Of a stretch of DNA of 64,000 nt, positions 36,766-44,530 are shown one piece after another (the first letter of the stretch is position 1; each line of letters opens with the position of its first letter). The position numbers and the translations under genes are program-made. Origin of the DNA: Bradyrhizobium neotropicale (GTDB lineage: Bacteria > Pseudomonadota > Alphaproteobacteria > Rhizobiales > Xanthobacteraceae); assembly GCF_001641695.1 (NCBI RefSeq), contig NZ_LSEF01000024.1, positions 1-64,000 on the forward strand. The letters are read 5' to 3'. The notes below the pieces were generated by a model. It was not told where the DNA came from. It saw only the letters and a list, made by a program, of their open reading frames with translations, and ran no database searches.

Positions 36766-38046
36766 TCACCATGCGGCGTTGTTTCCGCGTTCGGCATTGG
36801 CGCGCAGCGACATGCCGCCGGCAACGCCGATGCCGAGGACATACATCCAGCCCTCGTGGAAATCGAACAGATGCGAGTTCAGAAGCGAGCTCGCGATGTT
36901 CTGCACGACGATAACGAGGCCGATCCAAGCCGCAAGACCTTCGCCCGTGAACAGGCGAAGGTGGGCCAACCACATCGCGTAGAGCAGGGCGACGCCGATC
37001 AGGCCCCACTGCACGGCGACATTGAGGGTCTGGTTGTGGGGATTACTGACGATCTCTGCGCCGAGGCCGCTCGCGCCCACCGCGGCGCGCTCGAACTGCC
37101 GCTTGATCGAGCCCGTGCCGTGCCCGAAAAGCGGCGCCTCGATGAAGGCGAGGGTCGACTTGCGCCAATAGGTCAGGCGCTGCGCGGTCGAGGCGCGGCT
37201 GATGTCCTCATGGCCGTGCTGATACTCGACATAAATGTCGGTGATGCGCTGGCGCAGATAAGGCGAGGCCGTCCAGGCCAGCGCGCTAGCGGCAACGGCG
37301 CCCGCGAGCAGGAACAGCGCTGCGCGGCGGCTGAGGTGGCGCCAGGCGAACAGAACCAGCAGGACCGCGATGCAGACCAGCGCCGTGCGCGCCGAGGCAA
37401 CGAAGACCATGTTGGTGAGGAACAACAGGATTAGCGCAAGGCAGGTGAGCATTGCGGCGACCTGCCGCGCGCGCCAGAAGCCCAGCGCGGGCAGCGCGAG
37501 TGCAAAGGCGCAGAGGGTGAACTCCTGGCTCTGGTCAATGTAGTTCTTGACGGGAACGCCGGCCGACGCGGTCACAGTGATCTTCCAGGCAGGATGGAGC
37601 AGCACCAGCCAGGAGAAGATCGCGAGCAGCGCGCAGGAGCCGAGAAAAGCAAGAAAAACCCACGTGCCGCGCTCCGATCGCCTGAAGTGATAGAGCAGCG
37701 GCGGGATCAGCACGAGCTTTGCCACCGGCTTGATCGCATGCAGCCGGTCCGCCCATGCGCCATCCGACCAGAGCGTGCCGACGACGGCGAGCAGCAGGAA
37801 GGCAAAGGGCAGGGCGAAGGCAGGCTTGGCGAGACTGCGCGCGTAGTCGCGCCAGTCGATCGTCGGCGTCACCGCAAGCAGCCAGAGTCCGGTGAAGATC
37901 GCCGGCACCGTGGTCGACCAGGGCAGCGAGGCCGCGATGAGGGCGGCGAGGAAATCAGCGGTTCGGACCAGCGAGGTCTGGTCCCTCCGGGCCGGCCATC
38001 GCCGGGGTGCGGCCGGGCCGGACCATGCCGCGGGTTCGGCTGTCAT
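36766..38046 (-). CDS. O-antigen ligase/polymerase (Wzy_C) family protein
   Basis: A polytopic membrane protein of 426 residues with about 11 TM helices and a long periplasmic loop at about 270-345 containing WRKSTLAFIEAPLFGHGTGSIK and ASGLGAEIVSNPHNQTLNVAVQWG. The NPHNxxL motif is the hallmark of the Wzy_C/WaaL ligase family. It probably joins exported glycan to lipid A-core or extends it. Last gene of the polysaccharide operon, 9 bp after the GT4 gene. Confidence 0.88.
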   Translation of the reverse strand: MTAEPAAWSGPAAPRRWPARRDQTSLVRTADFLAALIAASLPWSTTVPAIFTGLWLLAVTPTIDWRDYARSLAKPAFALPFAFLLLAVVGTLWSDGAWADRLHAIKPVAKLVLIPPLLYHFRRSERGTWVFLAFLGSCALLAIFSWLVLLHPAWKITVTASAGVPVKNYIDQSQEFTLCAFALALPALGFWRARQVAAMLTCLALILLFLTNMVFVASARTALVCIAVLLVLFAWRHLSRRAALFLLAGAVAASALAWTASPYLRQRITDIYVEYQHGHEDISRASTAQRLTYWRKSTLAFIEAPLFGHGTGSIKRQFERAAVGASGLGAEIVSNPHNQTLNVAVQWGLIGVALLYAMWLAHLRLFTGEGLAAWIGLVIVVQNIASSLLNSHLFDFHEGWMYVLGIGVAGGMSLRANAERGNNAAW

Positions 38047-38055
38047 GACGAAGTG

Positions 38056-39435
38056 CTATTGCGCAGCCATCAGGCTTTCCGCGGGCACGTATTGGCCGAG
38101 GAAGTCGCGCGCCTGGGTCTGGTAGCCGAATCGCTCCGCAAGCTCGCCGCGCCGTGCCTTGATTCTGCCGCGGCACTCTTCCTGTCGCGCCAGCACGCGG
38201 GTGACGGAGGCGGCGATCGCATCGGTCGAGAACGGATCGAAATAATCGGCGAGCTCGCCCGCGACCTCGCGGAACACGGCGATATCGGAGCACAGCACCG
38301 GCGTGTTCGCTGCCAGCGCCTCGATAATCGGCACGCCAAATCCTTCCGCGAAGCTCGGCATGATCAGGCCGTGCGACTCGGCAATCAGGGCGGCCTTCTC
38401 GTGCTCGTCGACATAGCCGGCGAAGCGAATGTTGGGCGGGAGGTTGCGCATCCGGCTGATGTGGCCGGCAAGGCCGATCACCACGAGATCGGCCTGCGGC
38501 ACGTTGCAGAAGGCACGAATGACAGTGGCGACGTTCTTGCGCGGCTCGTTCGAGACGATCACAACGAAGCTCGGCCGCCCCGGACGCCCCGACGGGGCTG
38601 GTCGGTGCAGGACATCCGGGGCGTCGAACCGGGTGCGGGGATACACGACCCGCGCCGGTAGGTGCGCAAATTGCGGCAACAGTTCCCTGAACCGCATCAT
38701 GCTGTAGTTTGAAACGAAGGCGAGCTCGTCGGCCTGACGCAGGCTGGTGAGGAGCCGCGACAGGAACAGCCGCGTTGCGACGTCGCTGAGCTTGAGGTCG
38801 GTCAGCGGCAACAGGTCGTGGACCACGCAGATCACCTTGGCACCTGGCCTGCGCTTGATCGCGACGCGGGTCGGCGTATCCACGACGATGACGTCATAGC
38901 CGCGCGCGTCGATCCGCGGCGGCGGCAGCAGAAAGAAGGCCGAGGAGTCCTGGTAGCTGTAGAACCCGGGCTCGAGCTGGAAGTCGCGGAACAGCTCGAG
39001 GTGACGCAGATCCGGCGGAATGTATTCAAGCGCCGCGGTCCGGTTCTCGATCAGGCGCGAGCCGAGGCCGCGGACGCCGATCGCGCGCAGGAAGCAGATC
39101 GTGTACTCCCACGACACCGACATGGTGAGGCGGTGCCTGAACCAGTCGAGCGTGCGGCGCAGGCCGCCGCGCGTCACCGGCTCGCTCATGTTGACCTCGT
39201 CGAGGAAGCGGTAGAGGGCGAGCAGCTCGATGTTGCGCGACTGCGTCGGAAAGAGCCGCGTCCGCCGCTCGCGGCGGCGCAGCTTGCGATAGCGCCGCGT
39301 GGTCTCGACCAGCAGCGTGAGCTCATGGCCTTCGGCCGCGAGCGAACGCATCAGCTCGCGCGTGAAGTGGAAGATGCCGCGCTTGTGGTTGGGCTCGCCG
39401 AGCGCTTCGGAGACGACAAGGATATTCTGCTTCAT
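38056..39435 (-). CDS. Glycosyltransferase family 4 protein
   Basis: A 459-residue GT-B glycosyltransferase. The C-terminal domain carries FVVIVSNEPRKNVATVIRAF and the E-x7-E motif in PSFAEGFGVPIIEALAANTPVLCSD. The N-terminal half is less conserved but has KVICVVHDLLPLTD. It should add a sugar, probably from a nucleotide donor, to the growing glycan at the inner membrane. Its ATG overlaps the upstream Wzt stop by 4 bp (ATGA). Confidence 0.9.
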   Translation of the reverse strand: MKQNILVVSEALGEPNHKRGIFHFTRELMRSLAAEGHELTLLVETTRRYRKLRRRERRTRLFPTQSRNIELLALYRFLDEVNMSEPVTRGGLRRTLDWFRHRLTMSVSWEYTICFLRAIGVRGLGSRLIENRTAALEYIPPDLRHLELFRDFQLEPGFYSYQDSSAFFLLPPPRIDARGYDVIVVDTPTRVAIKRRPGAKVICVVHDLLPLTDLKLSDVATRLFLSRLLTSLRQADELAFVSNYSMMRFRELLPQFAHLPARVVYPRTRFDAPDVLHRPAPSGRPGRPSFVVIVSNEPRKNVATVIRAFCNVPQADLVVIGLAGHISRMRNLPPNIRFAGYVDEHEKAALIAESHGLIMPSFAEGFGVPIIEALAANTPVLCSDIAVFREVAGELADYFDPFSTDAIAASVTRVLARQEECRGRIKARRGELAERFGYQTQARDFLGQYVPAESLMAAQ

Positions 39436-40172
39436 GCGCGTTTCTCGCGGAGCTCAATGGGGGGCGTGGATGTCGGCTCGACCACGGCGGTCGAGGCGAT
39501 GCGGCCATGATCAAGGTTGATGATCCTGGTGCAGGTGCGACGCAGCAGCGGCTGGTCGTGCGAGGCGATGATCACGATCGCGGCCTGCGAGACCAGGTTG
39601 AGGAGCCGCCGCTGCGCCTTTTCGGCGAAATGCTCGTCGACCACGCTCAGCCATTCGTCGAGCAGGAGGATGTCGGCCGGGAAGGCGGTGGCGGTCGCAA
39701 ACAGCACGCGCATCAGCATGCCCGAGGAGAACATCCGCAGCGGCAGGCGCTGCATGCGCTCCTCGAGCTCGGTGAAGGCCCAGATCTCGTCGATCACGGC
39801 GCGGCTCGGCTTGCGTCCGCTGATCCGCAGCAGGAGCGCGATGTTGTCCTCCGCCACGAAATCCAGATTGACGCCGGCGTTGAGGCCGAGCAGGGGCACG
39901 ATGTTGCCCTTGATCGCGACGTTGCCGCTGCTCGGCGGATAGACGCCGGCGATGAGGCGCAGCAGCGTCGACTTGCCGGAGCCGTTGGGGCCGGCGAGGC
40001 CGATCCGGGCGCCGGCTGCCGCCTCGATCGAGACATTGTCGACGGCACGGATGATCCGCATCTCGCCTTGTTCGCGGATGAGGTGGCCGAGCAGCCGTCG
40101 CTTCAGCGAGTAGTCGTAGGCGCCGTAGAGCGGGTAGTCGAGACAGACATTGCGCAGACTGATCGAGACCAT
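39432..40172 (-). CDS. Wzt-like polysaccharide ABC exporter ATPase
   Basis: A 246-residue ATPase of the polysaccharide/polyol-phosphate export class. Walker A GPNGSGKST at 61-69; signature in the Wzt form MFSSGMLMR near 147-155 instead of LSGGQ; Walker B DILLLDEWLSVVDE at 167-180; His switch ASHDQPLLRR. The start region SLRNVCLDYPLYGAYDYSLKRRL is typical of Wzt/TagH. It lacks the C-terminal carbohydrate-binding domain of long Wzt proteins. It pairs with the permease encoded 6 bp upstream as a domain of the fusion protein. Confidence 0.92.
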   Translation of the reverse strand: MVSISLRNVCLDYPLYGAYDYSLKRRLLGHLIREQGEMRIIRAVDNVSIEAAAGARIGLAGPNGSGKSTLLRLIAGVYPPSSGNVAIKGNIVPLLGLNAGVNLDFVAEDNIALLLRISGRKPSRAVIDEIWAFTELEERMQRLPLRMFSSGMLMRVLFATATAFPADILLLDEWLSVVDEHFAEKAQRRLLNLVSQAAIVIIASHDQPLLRRTCTRIINLDHGRIASTAVVEPTSTPPIELREKRA

Positions 40173-40178
40173 GTGTTG

Positions 40179-42110
40179 TCAGATCCAGAAAGCGGCTTTG
40201 CGCAGGTGCATGAGGGTCAGTGCGCTCGCGACGCTCAGGAGCGCCAGTGCGACCAGGACGTAGACGATGCTGATCGTATCGACGTGACCGCCCACGAGCG
40301 GCTCGCGCCAGACCGCGAACAGATGTGTCAGCGGATTGAGCCGCATCACCGTCGAGCGGTGGTTGATCATGTCGGACGACCAGATCACCGGTGAGGACAG
40401 GAAGGCGAGCATCAACGAGGATTCGATGATCGGCTTGAGGTCGCGGTAGCGGGTCGCCATCGCACCGAGCACGAGACTGAGAGCGAGGGTACAGGCGACG
40501 AACAGGAGCAGGCCCGGCACCGCCTCGAGCGCACGGGAGGCATGGTGCTGCGGGGTGAGGATGAGCCAGAGGACAAGTGGAACGCAGGCGTTATGCAGCG
40601 CGAACAGCGCATTCCGGAACGTGCATTGCAGGAGGAAGATGACCGGGGGCAGCGCCCGGTCGCGGATCAGGCTCGCCGAACCCTGCAGGGCCGTGGTCGA
40701 GTCGAGCACGACGCTGTTGAGGAAGGTCCAGGCCGTCATCGACAGCGCGAGCATGGGCAGGCGCGCCAGCACGCCGGCATTCGACATCTGGCCGATCACC
40801 GAGCCCAGCACTGCGACCACGATCGCCATCTGGAGCGACATCCAGAACGGACCGAGCAGCGAGCGTACATAGCGATGGCGCATGTCGGACCAGGCCAGCG
40901 CCGCGGCGATCCGCACCGAGTCCAGCCAGCCGGGCGGATGCGGCTCCTCGGCCGCCGTCGCCACCTCTTCCTTGCGCGGCATGGCGACTGCGTCGCGGTA
41001 GACGGTCTCCATGCCCTCCTTGAAGGCCGTGGCGGAATAGCGGGTCACGGCCCGTGTCCGCGCCGACAGGCCCATGCGGCGGCGGCGCTCGGGATCGCGG
41101 ATCAGCGTGTCGATGGCCTCGCCGAGCATCTCGGCGTCGCCGGGCAGCACCGTGATAGCCTCCATGCCATGGCGGGCGACGCGGGGCACTGCGGTGTCCA
41201 GTGCCGTGTTCACGACCGGACGTCCCGCCGCCATGGCCTCCAGCTGGACGAGGCCGAAGGTCTCGGCATTGGTCACCGACGGCATCACGAAGACGTCGGC
41301 GAGGCACATCAGCTTGATGCGTTCGCAGTCGTTCACCGAGCCGAGCAGGCGAACGCGATCACCGACGCCGAGCTCCCGGATCAGCTGCTCGAGCCGCGGC
41401 CGCTCGACGCCTTCGCCGATGATCCAGACCTCGAATTTGCGATTGACGGCGGCGCGGATCAGCACGTCGAACCCCTTGTAAGGAACGAGCCGGCCGCAGG
41501 CGAGCACGAGCCGGCCGCGATCGTTGACGTGATGCGGCTCGATCTTCGGCCAGTCGTAGACCGTGGTGTCGATGCCGAACGGCACGACGTGGCACTTGTC
41601 TTCGAATTCCCGCAGCAGCGGCGTGTGGTCGACCAGCACGCGGTCGGACACGATGATCGCCTTGGCGTGCTGCAGCGTCCGGCGCATCAGGGGCTCGATG
41701 AGCCAGCGCAGACCGGCATGGGTGACGATGTCGGCGTGCCAGTGCACGACCAGCGGCCGCTTGCGGCCGAGCCCGAAGGCGAAGACGAGGTCGGCGAGCG
41801 GGAAGGGCGCGTGCAGCGCGAGCAGGTCGTGGTCGGCGATCTTGCGCCACAGCCGCCAGGGGTAGGTGGGCGCGGCCGGAAGCGACAGCAAATTGCCGTA
41901 CGAGTGCACGCGCTCGACCTCGACGTCGTTGATCACCTCGTGGCGCTTGGCCGATTGCGAGCAGGTCAGCACGGCGGAGGCGAAGCTGTCCTTCAGGCTG
42001 GCGCAAATGTCGCGGATCACCGTGAGCGTGCCGCCGAACAGGTCGGGATAGTAGATCTTGAAGATGTGCAGCACCGACGGGCGGCGCGCGGTTTCGCTGG
42101 CGTGGTTCAT
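40179..42110 (-). CDS. Glycosyltransferase-ABC-2 permease fusion (GT4-Wzm)
   Basis: One open frame of 643 residues joins two normally separate proteins. Residues about 10-375 are a GT-B glycosyltransferase (FGGTLTVIRDICASLK, LVLACGRLVPYKGFDVLI, E-x7-E-like NAETFGLVQLEAMAAGRPVV). After a linker at 375-395 comes an ABC-2/Wzm-type permease (ALAWSDMRHRYVRSLLGPFWMSL, five to six TM helices, LNPLTHLFAVWREPLVGG). The order couples sugar addition to export. A TTG at 42122 is possible, but ATG 42110 is preferred. It follows a 55-codon membrane protein gene and precedes the ATPase gene. Confidence 0.88.
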   Translation of the reverse strand: MNHASETARRPSVLHIFKIYYPDLFGGTLTVIRDICASLKDSFASAVLTCSQSAKRHEVINDVEVERVHSYGNLLSLPAAPTYPWRLWRKIADHDLLALHAPFPLADLVFAFGLGRKRPLVVHWHADIVTHAGLRWLIEPLMRRTLQHAKAIIVSDRVLVDHTPLLREFEDKCHVVPFGIDTTVYDWPKIEPHHVNDRGRLVLACGRLVPYKGFDVLIRAAVNRKFEVWIIGEGVERPRLEQLIRELGVGDRVRLLGSVNDCERIKLMCLADVFVMPSVTNAETFGLVQLEAMAAGRPVVNTALDTAVPRVARHGMEAITVLPGDAEMLGEAIDTLIRDPERRRRMGLSARTRAVTRYSATAFKEGMETVYRDAVAMPRKEEVATAAEEPHPPGWLDSVRIAAALAWSDMRHRYVRSLLGPFWMSLQMAIVVAVLGSVIGQMSNAGVLARLPMLALSMTAWTFLNSVVLDSTTALQGSASLIRDRALPPVIFLLQCTFRNALFALHNACVPLVLWLILTPQHHASRALEAVPGLLLFVACTLALSLVLGAMATRYRDLKPIIESSLMLAFLSSPVIWSSDMINHRSTVMRLNPLTHLFAVWREPLVGGHVDTISIVYVLVALALLSVASALTLMHLRKAAFWI

Positions 42111-42118
42111 GACGGCGG

Positions 42119-42286
42119 TCAACCTGCAAGCAATGCGGCGACGAACGGCGCAGCCAGCGCCGAAATGAAAATCACGCCGCGCAGGAGCGCCGGCAGGATC
42201 GGCTCGAGCGCGTCGCCGCGGTTCCTGTCTGGAAACGGCAGTGCACGCAGTGAACTGGAATTGCGGACCATGCGGTCAGCAGCCAT
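42119..42286 (-). CDS. Small membrane protein at the head of the polysaccharide operon
   Basis: A 55-codon frame opens with ATG 42286 and ends with TGA 8 bp before the ATG of the GT-permease gene. The N-terminal half is basic and polar (MAADRMVRNSSSLRALPF); the C-terminal half is one hydrophobic helix (LRGVIFISALAAPFVAALLAG) with an Arg before it, so Nin topology is expected. A weak AAAGGGA lies upstream. It has no recognised homologue known to me. Position and coupling suggest a subunit or assembly factor for the exporter; this is inference. Confidence 0.6.
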   Translation of the reverse strand: MAADRMVRNSSSLRALPFPDRNRGDALEPILPALLRGVIFISALAAPFVAALLAG

Positions 42287-42332
42287 GGGTGATGTCCCTT
42301 TACGTCGCGCCCCTCAGTGGCGTCTCGTATAT

Positions 42333-42388
42333 GTGGGAAAATTTACCACGTCAATCGGCGGGTCAAAAAAAGTGGGATTGTGTCCCAC
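42333..42388. promoter_or_regulatory. Two related 17-bp dyads in the divergent promoter
   Basis: GTGGGAAAATTTACCAC (42333-42349) and GTGGGATTGTGTCCCAC (42372-42388) each have dyad symmetry and share 12 of 17 bases, starting 39 bp apart. They lie between the polysaccharide operon and the DUF6502 gene and look like operators for one dimeric regulator. Confidence 0.55.
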
Positions 42389-42412
42389 GGATTGCATCGC
42401 TACAATTCAGAC

Positions 42413-43279
42413 ATGAATGCCAAACCCGGGTCCAAGGCTTCGGCGCCACAGCCGAACGCCGCTGCGAAGCTGCACGCGCCGCTGGCGCGGCTGCTGCGCC
42501 CGCTCGTGCGGCTTTGCATTCGCAGCGGCATGACGTTCCCGGCGCTGGCGCAGCTCCTGCGCGAGCTCTTCGTCAACGTCGCCGAGCACGATTTCGCGCT
42601 CGAAGGAAAGGAGCAGACCGACAGCCGCGTCAGCCTGCTCACGGGAATCCACCGCAAGGAGGTGGCGCGGCTGCGTGGCGCAGGCGCGCCGGTGCACGAG
42701 GCCCCGGCGGCGGTGTCGCTGACGAGCGCGGTGATCGCGCGCTGGCTCGCCGCACCCGAATTCACCGATGCGAAAGGCGAGCCGCTCGCGCTGCCGCGCA
42801 CCGCCGAGGGGGAGGCGCCGTCATTCGAGCAGCTCGTTGCCTCCGTCACCAAGGACGTGCGTCCGCGCGCGGTGCTCGACGAATGGCTCGACCGCAAGCT
42901 CGTCACCATCAACGGCGACGACGAGATCGAGCTGGTCGAGGCGGCCTTCGTCCCGACGGGCGAGGACAACAGCAAGTGGCACTATCTCGGCCGCAATCTG
43001 CATGACCATATCGCGGCGGCCGCCCAAAACGTCTCGGGGCCGGCGCCGCGCTTCCTCGAGCGCGCCGTGCACTACAACAATATCTCGCCGAAGCTTGCGA
43101 GGCGCCTCGAGGCGCGCTCGCGCGAGCTTGCCATGGATGCGCTGAAGACCGCCAACCGCGAGGCGAATCGCGCGCTTGCCAAGGACAAGGGCGGCGACGC
43201 CCGTTGGAATTTCGGCATCTACATCTATAGCGAGGATACCGACGACAATGGCGACGGAACTGAAGGCAGTTCGTCATGA
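42413..43279 (+). CDS. DUF6502 family protein
   Basis: A 288-residue soluble protein. The N-terminal third looks like a winged-helix or small HTH: PLVRLCIRSGMTFPALAQLLRELFVNVAEHDF and TDSRVSLLTGIHRKEVARLR. The rest is helical with no enzymatic motif I can see. The family is of unknown function; the HTH-like part hints at regulation. Its last codons overlap the next gene by ATGA, so the two products are made together. It diverges from the polysaccharide operon. Confidence 0.8.
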   Translation: MNAKPGSKASAPQPNAAAKLHAPLARLLRPLVRLCIRSGMTFPALAQLLRELFVNVAEHDFALEGKEQTDSRVSLLTGIHRKEVARLRGAGAPVHEAPAAVSLTSAVIARWLAAPEFTDAKGEPLALPRTAEGEAPSFEQLVASVTKDVRPRAVLDEWLDRKLVTINGDDEIELVEAAFVPTGEDNSKWHYLGRNLHDHIAAAAQNVSGPAPRFLERAVHYNNISPKLARRLEARSRELAMDALKTANREANRALAKDKGGDARWNFGIYIYSEDTDDNGDGTEGSSS

Positions 43280-44481
43280 GTCGGCCGCCGCTCATCTCCC
43301 GCCGCCTGCTGCTGACGGGATTCTGGCTCGCCGGAACAGCCATTGCCCGGGCGCAGGTCAAGCGCGGTACCGACCAGGGTATCGGCGGCACCGGAATCAC
43401 GCGCGGCGACGATCACGGCATCGGCGGTACCGGCATCGTCGGCGTGATCCAGCGCTTCGGCAGCATTTACGTGAACGGCGAGCGCATCACCTATGCGAAC
43501 GATGTGCCGGTCCGCATCGATGGCGATGCGGCCAGCATCAAGGCCTTGCGCATCGGCCAGCTCGCGCGCGTGGTCGCTACGCGGCAGGCCGACGGCACAC
43601 TCGTCACCCGCAGCATCTCCATTGCGAGCGAGGTCTCGGGCCCGATCGAACAGGTGAAGGGCAACGAGCTGACAGTGCTCGGTCAGAAGGTGCTGTCGAG
43701 CGGCAAGGAAAACTGGCGCCGCGCAGGCACCGAGGTCGCCGTGTTCGGCCTGCGTCGCACTGACGGCGTGATCGTCGCGAGCCTCGTCGAACAGCGCGGC
43801 AATGTCACGCCGCGCGTCACGGGTCTGGTCGAGCGCGGCGCGGACGGCTTGCACATCGGCGGCCTGAAGCTGAGCGGGGTCGATCCCTTGCTCGTCGGCC
43901 GGCGCGTGCAGATCGAAGGCAGCGCGAACCAGGGCGTGATGCAGGCCTCGCGCACCCGGATCGACGACTTCTCCGACCTCGTCGGCGCGAGCCGGCTCTC
44001 GATCGAGGCCTATGTGCAGCGCGCGGGCTCGAACCTGCAGCTCGGCTCCGGGTTCGTCGCCCATGACGGATCGCGCTTCGGGCCGGCGGCCGGCGAAGCG
44101 CGCATGGTGGTCAACGGCGTGTTCGATCGCGCGCGCGGCCTGCAGGTCGATTCCACACAAGCCGTCGGCCAATTCCCGGGATCGTCGATGCCGTCACCCG
44201 GACGAAGCCCCAGCGGCCCCGGCCACTCGCCCGGCGGCTCGATCCTGCATCCCGGAAGCGGCACGCCCGGCCCAAGCCCGACCGGCGGTCAGCCTGCGCC
44301 CGGTGCGCCCGGGACCGGCCCGGCGCCTGGATCCGGCCCGGGTCCGTCGCCCTCGGGCCCCGGCGCTCCGTCGGGACCCGGCGGCATGGGATCGCCCGGC
44401 GGGCCGATGGGCCCTGGCGGCGGAATGGGCGGTGGTGGCTTCGGTGGCCCCGGTGGCGGGATGGGGGGCGGCCGGCGCTAA
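43276..44481 (+). CDS. DUF5666 secreted protein with Pro/Gly-rich tail
   Basis: An exported 401-residue protein. The N-terminus has SRRLLLTGFWLAG before AIARAQ, which resembles a Tat signal (twin Arg, hydrophobic run, AxA). Next come two GIGGTGI repeats, then several small beta-barrel (DUF5666, OB-like) units such as GVIQRFGSIYVNGERITY and IGQLARVVAT. Residues about 295-401 are a Pro/Gly/Ser tail ending in MGGGGFGGPGGGMGGGRR. Translationally coupled to the DUF6502 gene. Function unknown; likely periplasmic or surface. Confidence 0.8.
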   Translation: MSRPPLISRRLLLTGFWLAGTAIARAQVKRGTDQGIGGTGITRGDDHGIGGTGIVGVIQRFGSIYVNGERITYANDVPVRIDGDAASIKALRIGQLARVVATRQADGTLVTRSISIASEVSGPIEQVKGNELTVLGQKVLSSGKENWRRAGTEVAVFGLRRTDGVIVASLVEQRGNVTPRVTGLVERGADGLHIGGLKLSGVDPLLVGRRVQIEGSANQGVMQASRTRIDDFSDLVGASRLSIEAYVQRAGSNLQLGSGFVAHDGSRFGPAAGEARMVVNGVFDRARGLQVDSTQAVGQFPGSSMPSPGRSPSGPGHSPGGSILHPGSGTPGPSPTGGQPAPGAPGTGPAPGSGPGPSPSGPGAPSGPGGMGSPGGPMGPGGGMGGGGFGGPGGGMGGGRR

Positions 44482-44530
44482 GGTCCGGTGCGAGAGACAG
44501 GCGCTTCGCCGAATTGGACGAGGTGCGGGT

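Noticed and set aside
40542..42416. 624-codon plus-strand frame opposite the GT-permease gene
   Set aside because: His/Arg-rich composition with no domain, and it spans the real operon head and promoter. It is a shadow frame.
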